The position numbers and the translations under genes were made by a program. From assembly GCF_024609215.1 (NCBI RefSeq), contig NZ_JANIPD030000023.1, positions 124,001 to 188,000 of the forward strand: a DNA stretch of 64,000 nt, given 5' to 3'. The notes under the pieces were generated by a model. The model was not told where the DNA came from. It saw only the letters and a program-made list of their open reading frames with translations, and ran no database searches. Of the stretch, positions 1 to 11,665 are shown one piece after another (the stretch's first letter is position 1; the number at the start of each line of letters is the position of its first letter). The DNA comes from Curtanaerobium respiraculi. Lineage in GTDB: Bacteria > Actinomycetota > Coriobacteriia > Coriobacteriales > Eggerthellaceae.

Positions 1-397
1 GGAACGACTCCGCCGCGCGGGCGACCTTGCGCAGCACGGCGTTCGCAAGGCGCGAGGCGCGCGGTTCCACCGAGCGCACGAGCCCCACCCCCTGGTCGAC
101 CGCGACGTATGCGTCCTTGCCGAGGAAGATGATCTCGTAGGCGCTCACGCGGAGCGCGTCGCGCACGTAGGCGCGCACATCGGAGGGCGAGTTCATGCAG
201 CGGTTCAGCACCTCGTCCAACGTGCCGCGCGTGGCGGCGACGCCGAGCGAGAGCACGCGCGCGAAGGCGGCGTCCTGCGGGCTGATGGAGATCTCCTCGA
301 GCTTCGCGTCCAGCACATCGCCGGCGAAGGCGGAGCGCTCGCGGCACGCGGCGCCCACTTCGCACGCCAACCGCCGCGCGTTAGTGGTCCTGGACAT
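1..397 (-). CDS. rsmB: 16S rRNA m5C967 methyltransferase RsmB, N-terminal part (cut by window edge)
   Basis: Reading 397 down to 1 gives an open frame beginning MSRTTNARRLACEVGAAC, about 132 residues, that runs off the left edge. It is mostly helical and matches the NusB-like RNA-binding domain at the start of RsmB/Sun proteins, with the typical stretch ending in LRKVARAAE. The SAM-dependent methyltransferase domain lies outside the window. The start codon overlaps the fmt stop by 17 bases in another frame, which implies translational coupling. The pair fmt-rsmB is a common bacterial arrangement. RsmB methylates C967 of 16S rRNA. The catalytic half cannot be checked here. Confidence 0.82.
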   Translation of the reverse strand, partial: MSRTTNARRLACEVGAACRERSAFAGDVLDAKLEEISISPQDAAFARVLSLGVAATRGTLDEVLNRCMNSPSDVRAYVRDALRVSAYEIIFLGKDAYVAVDQGVGLVRSVEPRASRLANAVLRKVARAAESF

Positions 398-1343
398 CCA
401 GCGCCTCCCATGTGATGAGGCCGCTCTTTATGTTCTGCACCCCCCGGGCGAAATCCGCCCCGGTCATCTCATGCTTGCCATCGGGATGGATCCCGTCGAT
501 GCGCAGCAGCTGGTCGGCCATGCACAGGTACAGCTGCCTGTCGTAGAGGATGGCGCGCCCGGGAACGAGCTTCGTCTTCTCGCGCAGAAGGCGGCTCGGT
601 TCGCGCTCCGCCCGCGTGATGGCGACGGAGCGGCTGGCGACCTTGCAGCGCGCCGGATGGGCCGGGGAGCTTGCCTGCACCTTGCGCTGGGCGATTTTCG
701 CCTTGTCCGTGGGCGCGAGGTTGAGCTCGCCCTTCTCGATCTTATGGGCGTAGGTGGCGAAGAAATCGTCTTGCTTCTTCCATTCCAACGTCCCCTGCTC
801 CATATGGGCCAGGGCGGTGAGCAGCGCTTGGCTGCCCAATATCGCCAACTCGGCCGTCAGCTCCTCCGCGTTCTTGCGACCGATCGCCGTCTGGCGCATG
901 ATGCAGTAGTCGCCGGTGTCGAGCCCCTCCTCCATGCGCATGACGCACACGCCGGTCTCCTCATCGCCGGCGAGGATAGCGCGCTCGACCGGGGCGGCGC
1001 CGCGCCAGTGGGGCAAGAGCGACGCATGGACGTTGAGGCAGCCGCGGGGAGGGATCGCCAGCACCTCGGCAGGGAGGATGGCGCCGTACGCCGCCACGCA
1101 TATCGCATCCGGGGCGAGGGAGGCGATCTCGGCCTGCACGGCGGGGTCCCGGAGCGTGCGCGGCGTGAACACGGGGATACCCTGCAGGGCGGCGACCTGC
1201 TTCACCGGGCTGGCGACCAGCCTCCGGCCCCGGCCGCGGACCGCGTCCGGCCGCGTGTACACCCCCGCCACCTCGTGCTGCGCGATCAGGTTCTCCAATA
1301 TCGTCGCGGCATAGGAGGGGGTCCCCATGAAGACTATGCGCAT
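381..1343 (-). CDS. fmt: Methionyl-tRNA formyltransferase
   Basis: A 320-residue protein that formylates initiator Met-tRNA with 10-formyl-THF. The N-terminal Rossmann-type domain starts MRIVFMGTPSYAA. The catalytic triad of the family is visible as N104 and H106 in LNVHASLLPHWRGAAP, and D145 in LDTGDY. The C-terminal OB-like tRNA-binding region follows residue 205. A start seven codons upstream is possible, but the sequence AAGGGAGAG sits just before 1343 and MRIVFMGTP is the conserved family start. It lies 42 bases after def and overlaps rsmB, so def-fmt-rsmB probably form one unit for formyl-methionine handling and ribosome modification. Confidence 0.96.
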   Translation of the reverse strand: MRIVFMGTPSYAATILENLIAQHEVAGVYTRPDAVRGRGRRLVASPVKQVAALQGIPVFTPRTLRDPAVQAEIASLAPDAICVAAYGAILPAEVLAIPPRGCLNVHASLLPHWRGAAPVERAILAGDEETGVCVMRMEEGLDTGDYCIMRQTAIGRKNAEELTAELAILGSQALLTALAHMEQGTLEWKKQDDFFATYAHKIEKGELNLAPTDKAKIAQRKVQASSPAHPARCKVASRSVAITRAEREPSRLLREKTKLVPGRAILYDRQLYLCMADQLLRIDGIHPDGKHEMTGADFARGVQNIKSGLITWEALDVQDH

Positions 1344-1385
1344 GTCTCTCCCTTCGACGGGCATGTCGGGCGGCGGCGCCGCCGG

Positions 1386-1910
1386 CTAGATGGACGTTTC
1401 CCCGGGCTTGGCGCCCGCCGCCAGGGCGGCGTCGTAATCGCGGAGCGCCTTGATGCGGGAGACGGGGTCGGTGCTCTCGAAGAGCGTGCGGCCCTCCAGG
1501 TGGTCGAGCTCGTGCTGAAGGCAGCGGCCGAGCAGCCCGTCGCCCTCGATGAACCGCTCGTTGCCGTCCAGATCGAAGTACTTGACGCGGGCCCACGGCC
1601 GGCGTTTGACGGGAACGGTTATGCCCGGCAGGGAGAGGCAGCCCTCCCCGTCGACGACGGGGTCGCCCTCCGTGGCGACGAGCTCGGGGTTCACCAGCGT
1701 GATGGGATTCTCCCCATAGGATTCGGAATCGCAGTCGACCACGACGATGCGCTGCAGCACGCCCACCTGGGGTCCTGCGAGCCCGCATCCGTCGTTTTTG
1801 TACATGGTGCGCGCCATCTGCTTCGCGAGCTTCCTCAATGACGAATCGCCCGGAACGCATTCCTGCGCGCGCTGGCGCAGTATAGGATCCGGGGAAAGAA
1901 TGATCTTCAT
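1386..1910 (-). CDS. def: Peptide deformylase
   Basis: A 174-residue metallohydrolase that removes the formyl group from new protein chains. All three family motifs are intact: GCGLAGPQ at 41-48, EGCLSLP at 89-95 (metal ligand C91), and QHELDHLEG at 132-140 (ligands H133 and H137, catalytic E134). The open frame extends 62 codons further upstream, but the start at 1910 has AAGGATG just ahead of it and begins MKIILSPDPILRQ, the usual deformylase start. It is the first gene after a 218-base gap behind dnaG that holds its own promoter candidate, and it is followed by fmt, its functional partner. Confidence 0.97.
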   Translation of the reverse strand: MKIILSPDPILRQRAQECVPGDSSLRKLAKQMARTMYKNDGCGLAGPQVGVLQRIVVVDCDSESYGENPITLVNPELVATEGDPVVDGEGCLSLPGITVPVKRRPWARVKYFDLDGNERFIEGDGLLGRCLQHELDHLEGRTLFESTDPVSRIKALRDYDAALAAGAKPGETSI

Positions 1911-1944
1911 ATTGCATCCTTTTTCTGTTGCGTGTTTCCCCTTG

Positions 1945-1972
1945 ATTGTACGCCCTCGTCGCGCGCACGCAA
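1945..1972 (-). promoter_or_regulatory. Candidate promoter for def-fmt-rsmB
   Basis: On the minus strand, -35 TTGCGT (1972-1967) and -10 TACAAT (1950-1945) are separated by 16 bases. The expected transcript start lies about 30 bases before the def start codon. This gives def-fmt-rsmB a promoter separate from the upstream rimP-to-dnaG block. Seen by eye only. Confidence 0.55.
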
Positions 1973-2128
1973 CATCCGCCGCGAAAACTCCAGCGGAAGC
2001 CTCACCAGGTGAAATCGAAAATGGAACGGCAGCGCGCAGGAGGGCGGGTTTGGGCGATGCCGCACGTCCGGCCCGAAGGAGCGCGTCCCGGCGCATCGGC
2101 CCGGGGGCGCGCCCCTCGGGCGGATCCC

Positions 2129-4042
2129 TTACGCGTGGATGCCCGGGTCGGCGCGCAGGTGGCGGGCGCGGCGGCCGATGAGCTCGCGCTGGAGGGAGGA
2201 TACCGCGGCGTAGACGATGCCCTCGTCCCCCTCCGAGAGCGATCCGCTCTTGAGCTGCGCCGTGAACGAATCGATCTGCGCCTCGATATCACCGAGGGCG
2301 AGCTCCTCGGAAAGGAAGTCCGCGAGCGCATGGGGGTTGCGGCCCTCGCCGCCCCCCCGGGCGAGGATGGCGCCCGCGGAGGGCACGGCGGCGGCGATCG
2401 CCACCGAGACCTGGGCGGCTGTGGCGTTCGGGTTCTGCTGGAGCGCGGCGAGCAACGCGTCTGCCGCCTGGGCGTGCTGCGGCACGTGCCAGGCGACCTG
2501 CGCGAGGGCGCCCGCCTTGTCCAATCCGATGGCGGGGTTGCAGGCGCATACCGCGATGAATTCCGCCTCGTAGCGCCGGCGGCTCGTCTCGGCCTCCGGC
2601 AGCCGCAGGGGCGGTTTGCCATCGTCGGCGAGCGCGGAGCCGTCATCGGAGGGGACGGCGTCCCCGGCCGAAGGGGGCCCGCCCGGGAGGGGGCCGTCGC
2701 CTTGCCGCCGGGGTTGGGGGCGGCGCGGCGGTTTCAGCCGCTCGAGCCGGGCGAGGGCATCGTTCTCCCGCATCATCAGCCTCCCCGCGATCATGATCGC
2801 GTAGTCCTTCGCCAGCAGGGAGTCCTTGATCGGCGCGAGGATTTGGATCGCATCCGCGAACGCGGCCGTCCGCCCCTCGGGCGTGCCGGTGTCGAAACGG
2901 TCGATATGGCGGTCGATGCCGAATTCGATGAGGGGCTTCGCGCCCTCCAGCGCCGCGAGCAACCCCCCGGAGCCGAAGCGCCCCACGAAGTCGGCGGGGT
3001 CGAGATCGTCCGGAAGCGTGCAGGCGAGCAGGTCGATCCGATGCTTCCCCGCCTCGGGCGTCATGTCCTCGTCGATGAACTGCAGCGCCCGATCCGTGGC
3101 GCGCTGCCCGGCCTCGTCGCCGTCGAACAGGTACACGATCTTCTTCGCGGCATGCCGCGAGATGCTGCGGATATGCTGCGTGGTCAGCGCGGTCCCCAGC
3201 GTCGCGACGGCGTTTCCGATGCCCGCTTCGTGCAGGGCGATCACATCGGTGTAGCCCTCGACCACCAGCGCGGTGCCGGTTGCGGTGATCTGCGCCTTCG
3301 CGCGGTCGAGGCCGTACAGGACGCTGCTTTTGCTGAACAGCGGCGTCGTCTGGCTGTTCAGGTACTTCGGCTCGCCCTGGCCGACGATGCGCCCGCCGAA
3401 CGCGATGGTCTCGCCGCGGTCATCGTTGATCGGGAACATGATGCGGCCGTAGAACCGATCCGCCGCGCGGCCGTTCCGGTCGACCGCCACGTTCGCGTCG
3501 ATCATCTCCTTGGGCTGGTACCCCCGCCCCAGAAGATGGCGCACCAGCGCTCCCCGCCCGGGGGCGAAGCCCAGCTGCCAGTCCTTCGGAACGCGGCCGC
3601 CCAGATCGCGGCCGGCCAGATAGGCGCGCGCGGCGGCGGCCTCGTCCGATGCGCCCCGCATCAGCTGCAGATGGTAGAAGTCGCGCGTCTCGCGGCACAC
3701 GCCGCGCAGGCGCTCCTTGTAGCTGCGCGGGGCGCCGCCCCGCCCCGTCTCCTTGATCTCGATGTTGGCGCGGTCGGCGAGGCGCCGCACGGCATCGGGG
3801 AAATCGACGTCCTCCGTCTTCATGACGAAGGTGAAGACGTCACCGCTCTCATGGCACCCGAAGCAGTAGTAGCGCTGCGTGTTCGGGTCGATCTTGCACG
3901 AGGGCGATTTCTCCTCGTGGAAGGGGCAGCAGCACCAGAATTCCCTGCCCCTCTGCTTCAGGACGCAGCGGTCCTGGAACAGCGAGACGATATCGGTCGC
4001 CTCGCGCACGCGCTCGATATCTTCGTTCGAGATCCCCGCCAT
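2129..4042 (-). CDS. dnaG: DNA primase
   Basis: A 637-residue primase that lays RNA primers at the replication fork. The order of domains is normal: a CHC2 zinc ribbon (C39, H42, C60, C63), the RNA polymerase core, a TOPRIM fold with ALVVEGYTDVIALHEAG and FDGDEAGQRA, and a helical C-terminal region that should bind DnaB helicase. The linker around residues 440-480 is rich in proline, glycine and charge. The ATG at 4042 shares one base with the ribF stop (TGATG). An in-frame GTG at 4045 could also serve. Its position behind ribF rather than next to rpoD differs from many bacteria. Confidence 0.96.
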   Translation of the reverse strand: MAGISNEDIERVREATDIVSLFQDRCVLKQRGREFWCCCPFHEEKSPSCKIDPNTQRYYCFGCHESGDVFTFVMKTEDVDFPDAVRRLADRANIEIKETGRGGAPRSYKERLRGVCRETRDFYHLQLMRGASDEAAAARAYLAGRDLGGRVPKDWQLGFAPGRGALVRHLLGRGYQPKEMIDANVAVDRNGRAADRFYGRIMFPINDDRGETIAFGGRIVGQGEPKYLNSQTTPLFSKSSVLYGLDRAKAQITATGTALVVEGYTDVIALHEAGIGNAVATLGTALTTQHIRSISRHAAKKIVYLFDGDEAGQRATDRALQFIDEDMTPEAGKHRIDLLACTLPDDLDPADFVGRFGSGGLLAALEGAKPLIEFGIDRHIDRFDTGTPEGRTAAFADAIQILAPIKDSLLAKDYAIMIAGRLMMRENDALARLERLKPPRRPQPRRQGDGPLPGGPPSAGDAVPSDDGSALADDGKPPLRLPEAETSRRRYEAEFIAVCACNPAIGLDKAGALAQVAWHVPQHAQAADALLAALQQNPNATAAQVSVAIAAAVPSAGAILARGGGEGRNPHALADFLSEELALGDIEAQIDSFTAQLKSGSLSEGDEGIVYAAVSSLQRELIGRRARHLRADPGIHA

Positions 4043-4971
4043 CACAGATCCATGTTATCGCGGACCCATTGTATGTTGCCCTTGACCGTCGCAATCAACT
4101 GGTCGATGGAGTCGAATTTGATCATGGGGCGAAGGTAATGGTGCAGTTCGACCCATATGTCCTGCCCGTAGATGTCGCGGTCGAAATCGAGGATGTTCAC
4201 CTCGCAGGTGGCGGTGCTCCCGCTTTCGAACACGGGGCTCTTCCCCACCGCGATGGCCGCACGGTACCTTCGCCCGTCGACGAATGCGTACCCTCCGTAC
4301 ACCGCCTCCGCAGCCACCTGGCGTTCCACGGGAAGCTCGAGGTTGGCGGTGCGGAATCCGAACTCCCTGCCGTCCCGCCGGCCGGGGCGCACGATATCGT
4401 GCAGGGCGTATGGGCGGCCCAAGAGCTCGGCCGCCTCCTCGCACCTCCCCTCGGCGAGCAGGTCGCGGATGCGCGTGGCCGTCACGGGAAGGCCGTCGCT
4501 CGACACGAGATGGTGGGCATGGACGTCCGTGCCGTTCGCGCGCGCCCATTCCTCGAGCTCGGCTACGTGGCCGGACGCCCCGGCCCCGAAGCTGAAGTCG
4601 ACGCCGACGTGCAGATGGGCGGGCGCATGGCCCTCGAAGGTGCTCTCGAGGAACTCCTCGGGGCTCTTCGCGGCGAACTCCCGCGTGAAGGGCAGCACGC
4701 AGACCGCGTCCACGCCGCTCCGGGCGAGCGCGTCGAGGCGATCCTCGTTCGTGAGCAGCTTCTTCATGTGCTCGGGGCGGAACAGCTCGTCGGGATCGCG
4801 GTCGAAGGTGAGGGCGATGCTCCTGCCGCCCTCGTCGGCCGCCGTGCCCTGGGCGGCGGCAAGCAGGTACCGGTGCCCGCGATGGACCCCGTCGAAGACG
4901 CCGAACGCCGCCGAGCTGCCGTCGAGCACGTCGAAGTCGAATCCCCCGTCGATGTTATATATCACTGCCAC
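4042..4971 (-). CDS. ribF: Bifunctional riboflavin kinase / FAD synthetase
   Basis: A 309-residue enzyme that converts riboflavin to FMN and FMN to FAD. The N-terminal nucleotidyltransferase domain has GVFDGVHRGH at 24-33, the HxGH-type nucleotide-binding motif. The C-terminal riboflavin kinase domain shows RPGRRDGREFGFRTANLE, close to the kinase consensus PGxxxGRxxGFPTAN. Length is normal for the fusion. It overlaps truB upstream by 17 bases and dnaG downstream by one base. The truB-ribF pairing is widely conserved. FAD supply fits the many flavin and redox enzymes in this window. Confidence 0.95.
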   Translation of the reverse strand: MAVIYNIDGGFDFDVLDGSSAAFGVFDGVHRGHRYLLAAAQGTAADEGGRSIALTFDRDPDELFRPEHMKKLLTNEDRLDALARSGVDAVCVLPFTREFAAKSPEEFLESTFEGHAPAHLHVGVDFSFGAGASGHVAELEEWARANGTDVHAHHLVSSDGLPVTATRIRDLLAEGRCEEAAELLGRPYALHDIVRPGRRDGREFGFRTANLELPVERQVAAEAVYGGYAFVDGRRYRAAIAVGKSPVFESGSTATCEVNILDFDRDIYGQDIWVELHHYLRPMIKFDSIDQLIATVKGNIQWVRDNMDL

Positions 4972-5959
4972 GTTTCACTCCCCGTGAAAAACCGCAGACG
5001 GAGCGCAAGGCGCCGCCCGTGAATTCATAAACCGCCATCAGCTCGGACCCGTTGACGACGGCGATCCTCTCGCCGTCGGACAGGGGGCCCGGCGCATTCC
5101 GAGCACCGTCCGTGCAGCCGCATCCAGCCAGCCCGCCGCGCGTGCCATAGGCGAAAAGGTCCTCGTCGGCGAGTTTGAGCGGCCGCCCGTGGGAAACGTC
5201 GTCCGCCTGGCCCCGGTCGGCGAATACGAACCGCATCCCCAGCAGGACAACCGGATCGAGCAGGCTTCCGAACGGATCGGACTCGAGCGCCTCCAGTGTA
5301 ACGCAATCGGCGAGCCGCACCGAACCCGCTTGGATGCGGCGCAGCGATCCGACATGGGCGACCGTGCCCAGCGCGCGCCCGCAGTCGCGAGCGATGCTGC
5401 GCACGTACGTGCCGGCGCTCACATGGGCGCGCACCGTCCAAACCGTGGAGCCCCGATCGCTTTCGCATGAGATCAGCTCCGCCGAGTATATCTCGATGGG
5501 CCTCGGCTCCAGTTCGATGACGTTGCCGGCGCGGGCCGCCGCATAGCTTTTCGTCCCGTTCACCTTGATTGCCGAATACACGGGGGGAAGCTGCATATGC
5601 TTGCCGACCAGGCCCTCGACCGCCCTCCGCGCAAATGCGGGGTCTCCCGCCTTCTCGGGGACGGCCGCGCTATGGATGACCGCCCCCTCCGCGTCATCGG
5701 TATCGGTCGCGGTGCCGAACACGATCGCGAATTCGTAGGTCTTGCCATGTCCGGTCAGGAAACGGGCGAGGCGGGTCGCGGGACCCACGCACACCACCAG
5801 CACTCCGCTCGCGGCGGGGTCGAGCGTGCCCGTATGGCCGATCCTGCGCTCCCCGTAGACGCGACGGCAGCGGGCGACGACGTCATGCGACGTCATCCCC
5901 GCGGGCTTGTCCACGCCGACCGCGAACGAGTAGTCGGTTGTCATGCGCCTCTTCGCCAT
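4955..5959 (-). CDS. truB: tRNA pseudouridine-55 synthase TruB
   Basis: A 334-residue enzyme that makes pseudouridine 55 in the T-loop of tRNAs. The catalytic aspartate is D47 in RRIGHTGTLDPAASG. The usual VDKPAGMTSHDVV start motif is at 16-28 and YSAIKVNGTKSYAAAR follows. The C-terminal 70 residues resemble a small PUA-like domain, including a short cysteine pair (AGCGCTDG) not typical of the family. The start at 5959 was chosen because it sits 6 bases after the nrnA stop; MTTDYSF five codons later is an alternative. It overlaps ribF by 17 bases. Confidence 0.94.
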   Translation of the reverse strand: MAKRRMTTDYSFAVGVDKPAGMTSHDVVARCRRVYGERRIGHTGTLDPAASGVLVVCVGPATRLARFLTGHGKTYEFAIVFGTATDTDDAEGAVIHSAAVPEKAGDPAFARRAVEGLVGKHMQLPPVYSAIKVNGTKSYAAARAGNVIELEPRPIEIYSAELISCESDRGSTVWTVRAHVSAGTYVRSIARDCGRALGTVAHVGSLRRIQAGSVRLADCVTLEALESDPFGSLLDPVVLLGMRFVFADRGQADDVSHGRPLKLADEDLFAYGTRGGLAGCGCTDGARNAPGPLSDGERIAVVNGSELMAVYEFTGGALRSVCGFSRGVKRGSDI

Positions 5960-5965
5960 GGCGCC

Positions 5966-6931
5966 CTAGAGCCGCGCGAGTTCCGCGATGACCGCATCGA
6001 GGGCTTCCTGCAGCGTGCCGTGCACGGTGAACCCGGCAGCGGCTCGATGACCTCCCCCGCCCAACCGGCGCGCGATCGAGGCGACGTCCGTGCCGTCCTT
6101 GGCGCGAAGGCTTCCGCGGACGCAGCCCTCCTGCTCGCGCAGCATGCATGCGACCCGCACGCCCCGCACGCTGCGCAGCGTGTCGATCAGGGGGGCGGCG
6201 TCGATCTTCTCCGCGCCGGTGCGCCGGTAGTCGTCAAGCGTGGTGTAGCTGACCACCACCTGGCCCCGCGCATGCGCGTGGATGCGCGATAGCATGAGGC
6301 GCTCCAGCTTCAACGAGGCGAACGAACGGCTTTGGTACACGTCGGCGGCGACCTGCGCGGGATCCGCCCCCGCGGCGACCATCTCGCCCGCAAGGCGGAA
6401 CGCCTCGGACGTGGTGTTCTGATAGCGGAAGCTGCCCGTGTCGGTGGAAAGCCCCGTGAAGCAGCAGGTGGCCATCGTCCGGTCGGGCTCCACCCCCAGG
6501 TACGGCAGAAGCTTCCACACGATCATCGCGCACGCGGGCGCCTCGCTGTCGATGTAGTTCGCCTGCGAGAGCGGCTTGCGCGACAGGTGATGGTCGATGG
6601 TGATGGTGCGCGCGGCGCGCGAATGGAGCGCGGCGGCGTCGCCCAAGCGGTCGGCCGACGGCACGTCGACGGTCACGAACGTGCCGATGGGCCCTTCGAC
6701 CTGCACGGCGGGAATGAGGGAGCCGGCACCCGGGAGGGTGCGCAGCCCGAACTCGATGTCCTCGTCCCGCGCGAGAACGCACATGGCGCGCTTGCCAAGC
6801 GAGCGCAGCGCGGCCGCCAGCGAAAGCTGGCTGCCGATGCAGTCCCCGTCGGGGCTCACGTGCCCCCCGATGACGAAATCATCGACTTCGAGCAGGGCGT
6901 TGGCGATCTCTTGCAAGCTTCCCGTCAGCAT
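5966..6931 (-). CDS. nrnA: DHH-family oligoribonuclease / pAp phosphatase (NrnA-like)
   Basis: A 321-residue DHH-DHHA1 phosphoesterase that degrades very short RNAs and possibly phosphoadenosine phosphate. Metal-binding motifs are GGHVSPDGDCIGSQ near residues 22-35 and the signature DHH in TITIDHHLSRK. The DHHA1 substrate motif GGGGHRAAAGF is near the C-terminus. The open frame reaches further upstream into rbfA, but MLTGSLQEIANAL at 6931 is the family-like start and begins 4 bases after the rbfA stop. The order rbfA-nrnA-truB-ribF is a classic translation-related operon. Confidence 0.93.
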   Translation of the reverse strand: MLTGSLQEIANALLEVDDFVIGGHVSPDGDCIGSQLSLAAALRSLGKRAMCVLARDEDIEFGLRTLPGAGSLIPAVQVEGPIGTFVTVDVPSADRLGDAAALHSRAARTITIDHHLSRKPLSQANYIDSEAPACAMIVWKLLPYLGVEPDRTMATCCFTGLSTDTGSFRYQNTTSEAFRLAGEMVAAGADPAQVAADVYQSRSFASLKLERLMLSRIHAHARGQVVVSYTTLDDYRRTGAEKIDAAPLIDTLRSVRGVRVACMLREQEGCVRGSLRAKDGTDVASIARRLGGGGHRAAAGFTVHGTLQEALDAVIAELARL

Positions 6932-6935
6932 GGCG

Positions 6936-7301
6936 CTACTCCCCTTCGGCAGAAGCTTCGAAGCGCTTCTGCTCGCGGTTGAGCGCGCGCCCGATGCGCT
7001 CGGCCTCATCGACCGTGGTGTCCAGCATGAAGCGCAGCTCAGGCGCGACGCGCCAGGACAGCTTCTTGGCCATCAGCGACCTGATCCTGCCCCCGGCGGC
7101 CTGGAAGGCGGCGGCTGCGTCCTCGTAGGCGTCCTTGCCGGCGGAGTAGTACACGTTGCAGTAGCTTCGGTCGTAGCTGACCTCGCATCCGGTCACGGTC
7201 ACCATGGACAAGCGGGGGTCGGAGATCTCGAACAGCAGTATCGTGGCGATCACCTCGCGCGCCCGCTCGTTCACCTTGCGGCTTCCACTTCCCTGTTTCA
7301 T
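6936..7301 (-). CDS. rbfA: Ribosome-binding factor A
   Basis: A 121-residue KH-type protein needed for late 30S maturation and cold adaptation. The sequence MKQGSGSRKVNERAREVI and the segment EISDPRLSMVTVTGCEVS match RbfA. The frame stays open for another 60 codons upstream, but the chosen ATG has GAAGGAGCACAG just before it. It follows infB by 89 bases and precedes nrnA by 4. The C-terminus (EQKRFEASAEGE) is charged and likely flexible. Confidence 0.94.
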   Translation of the reverse strand: MKQGSGSRKVNERAREVIATILLFEISDPRLSMVTVTGCEVSYDRSYCNVYYSAGKDAYEDAAAAFQAAGGRIRSLMAKKLSWRVAPELRFMLDTTVDEAERIGRALNREQKRFEASAEGE

Positions 7302-7390
7302 CTGTGCTCCTTCCGAGAAAGGGGACATCTGCCGTGGCACATGTCCCCTGGAGGGGTAGACCGCCCCTGCAATCCGCCCCGGATCGTATG

Positions 7391-10126
<2,736 letters not shown>

Positions 10127-10136
10127 TCGCAGCTCC

Positions 10137-10442
10137 TTACCTGTTCATATCATGGAAAGCGTCGTCCTGCCATGCAGCCAGACGCTCGTAATCCTGCTTG
10201 GAGAGTCTCGTCTTCAGCGCGCGGTCGAACCGATGCGACGCGCACGCCTTCTGCAAGCACGCGGCGGAGCAGACGTACGCCCCGCGGCCCGCGGCGCGGC
10301 CCCCCTCGTCCACCGAAACCTCGCCTTCGGGGGAACGCACCACGCGCATCAGCCTGCCTTTTGGCAGCTTGGCCCCGCAGACCACGCAGGTGCGCATGCC
10401 CTTGCGCGGGATGGTCGCGGCGATGTCGTTCCCGTGCGCCAT
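10137..10442 (-). CDS. rnpM: YlxR-family RNA-binding protein (RnpM)
   Basis: A 101-residue DUF448/YlxR protein. The diagnostic GRGAYVC is at 52-58, and MRTCVVCGAKLPKGRLMR carries a cysteine pair that with C58 and C62 could hold a metal. In other Gram-positive bacteria the family binds RNase P RNA. It sits between nusA and infB, its invariant position in the nusA operon, 3 bases after the nusA stop. The start MAHGND is about 15 residues longer than many homologues; MRTCVVCG at residue 16 is an alternative start. Confidence 0.9.
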   Translation of the reverse strand: MAHGNDIAATIPRKGMRTCVVCGAKLPKGRLMRVVRSPEGEVSVDEGGRAAGRGAYVCSAACLQKACASHRFDRALKTRLSKQDYERLAAWQDDAFHDMNR

Positions 10443-10445
10443 CGA

Positions 10446-11651
10446 CTATGCCTCCTGATCGGCGTGGATGCCGCAGAATCTGCTGCCGGGGCGCTTGTGG
10501 TTGCGGCAGCGCACCCCCTCGGGGCTCACGTACTCGCACAGGCCGTCCTCGTCGGTCTCGACCTCGTCGATGAGCTCGTTCTCCTCCTTGACGGGCTTGA
10601 TGGCGAAGCTCGCGGACTTGATGTCGATGCGCCAGCCGGTCAGGCGCGCGGCGAGGCGGGCGTTCTGGCCCTCCTTGCCGATGGCCAGCGAAAGCTGGTC
10701 GTCGGGCACGATGACGGTCGCGTAGTTGTTCTCATCGTCGATTTCGACGCGGGAGACGCGCGCCGGGGAGAGCGCGTTGCGTACGTAGGCAGCGGGATCG
10801 TCGCTCCACTGGATGACGTCCACGCGCTCGTTGCGCAGCTCCTCCACGACCATGCGCACGCGGCTGCCCTTGGGGCCGACGCAGGCGCCCACCGGGTCGA
10901 GGTTGCCCTCGTGGCTGTACACGGCCACCTTGCTGCGGGCGCCGGGCTCGCGGGCGATGGATTTGATCTCCACCAGGCCGTCGTAGATCTCCGGTACCTC
11001 GATCTCGAAGAGACGTCTGATCAGGTCCGGGTGCGTGCGGGACACCACGATGCTGGGGCGCTGCTGCTCGCCGCGGCGGGGCGCATCCTCGTCGTTGGGG
11101 TTGCGCACCTCGATGATCAACGTCTTCAGGCGCTGGTTGTGGCGGTAGCGCTCGCCCGCGGGTCGCTCGTTGCGCTCGTCGGGGTTGCGCTTCAAATCGT
11201 AATGGGGCAGCTCCGCTTCCACGCCGTCGCGGATCTTGATGATCGTGAAATCGGGGGTGCCCTGCAGCACGGTGCCCGTGACCAGATCGCCCACGCGCTG
11301 GCTGAATTCCTCGTAGATGGAGGCACGGCCCGCCTCGCGCACGATGGAGTTGATGACGCTCTTGGCGTTCTGCGCGGCGATGCGGCTCACGTCGTCTGGT
11401 GTGACGTCGCGCTCCTCGAACTCTGTGTACTCGCCCGTCTCCTCATCGGGCTCGCCCACGGGAACCAGCTCGTACACGTAGATCTTTCCCGTCGCGCGAT
11501 CGATCGTCACGCGGGCATCCCATTCCAAATCGAGGATGCGCTCGTAGCTTTTCGCCAGCGAGTCCTCGAGACGCTCGATGAGGTAGAACTCGTCGATGCG
11601 GCGCTCGTGCGCAAGCGCCTGCAGCGCTTCGATCAGCTCTGAAGTTGCCAT
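10446..11651 (-). CDS. nusA: Transcription factor NusA with C-terminal Cys/His knuckle
   Basis: A 401-residue elongation, pausing and termination factor. It has the NusA N-terminal domain (residues 1-130), an S1 domain ([20 protein letters not shown]) and two KH domains ([44 protein letters not shown]). There are no C-terminal acidic repeats as in gammaproteobacteria. Instead the last 30 residues hold C372, C382, C393 and H396 in a pattern CX9CX10CX2H, like the small zinc motif ending GSRFCGIH. That tail is not part of the classical NusA architecture. It follows rimP by 14 bases. Confidence 0.95.
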   Translation of the reverse strand: MATSELIEALQALAHERRIDEFYLIERLEDSLAKSYERILDLEWDARVTIDRATGKIYVYELVPVGEPDEETGEYTEFEERDVTPDDVSRIAAQNAKSVINSIVREAGRASIYEEFSQRVGDLVTGTVLQGTPDFTIIKIRDGVEAELPHYDLKRNPDERNERPAGERYRHNQRLKTLIIEVRNPNDEDAPRRGEQQRPSIVVSRTHPDLIRRLFEIEVPEIYDGLVEIKSIAREPGARSKVAVYSHEGNLDPVGACVGPKGSRVRMVVEELRNERVDVIQWSDDPAAYVRNALSPARVSRVEIDDENNYATVIVPDDQLSLAIGKEGQNARLAARLTGWRIDIKSASFAIKPVKEENELIDEVETDEDGLCEYVSPEGVRCRNHKRPGSRFCGIHADQEA

Positions 11652-11665
11652 GCCAATCTACCTTC

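Noticed and set aside
195-1841. 548-codon plus-strand open frame opposite fmt and def
   Set aside because: It is the antisense shadow of two clearly conserved minus-strand genes; its protein is Arg/Gly/Leu-rich without motifs. High GC keeps antisense frames open.
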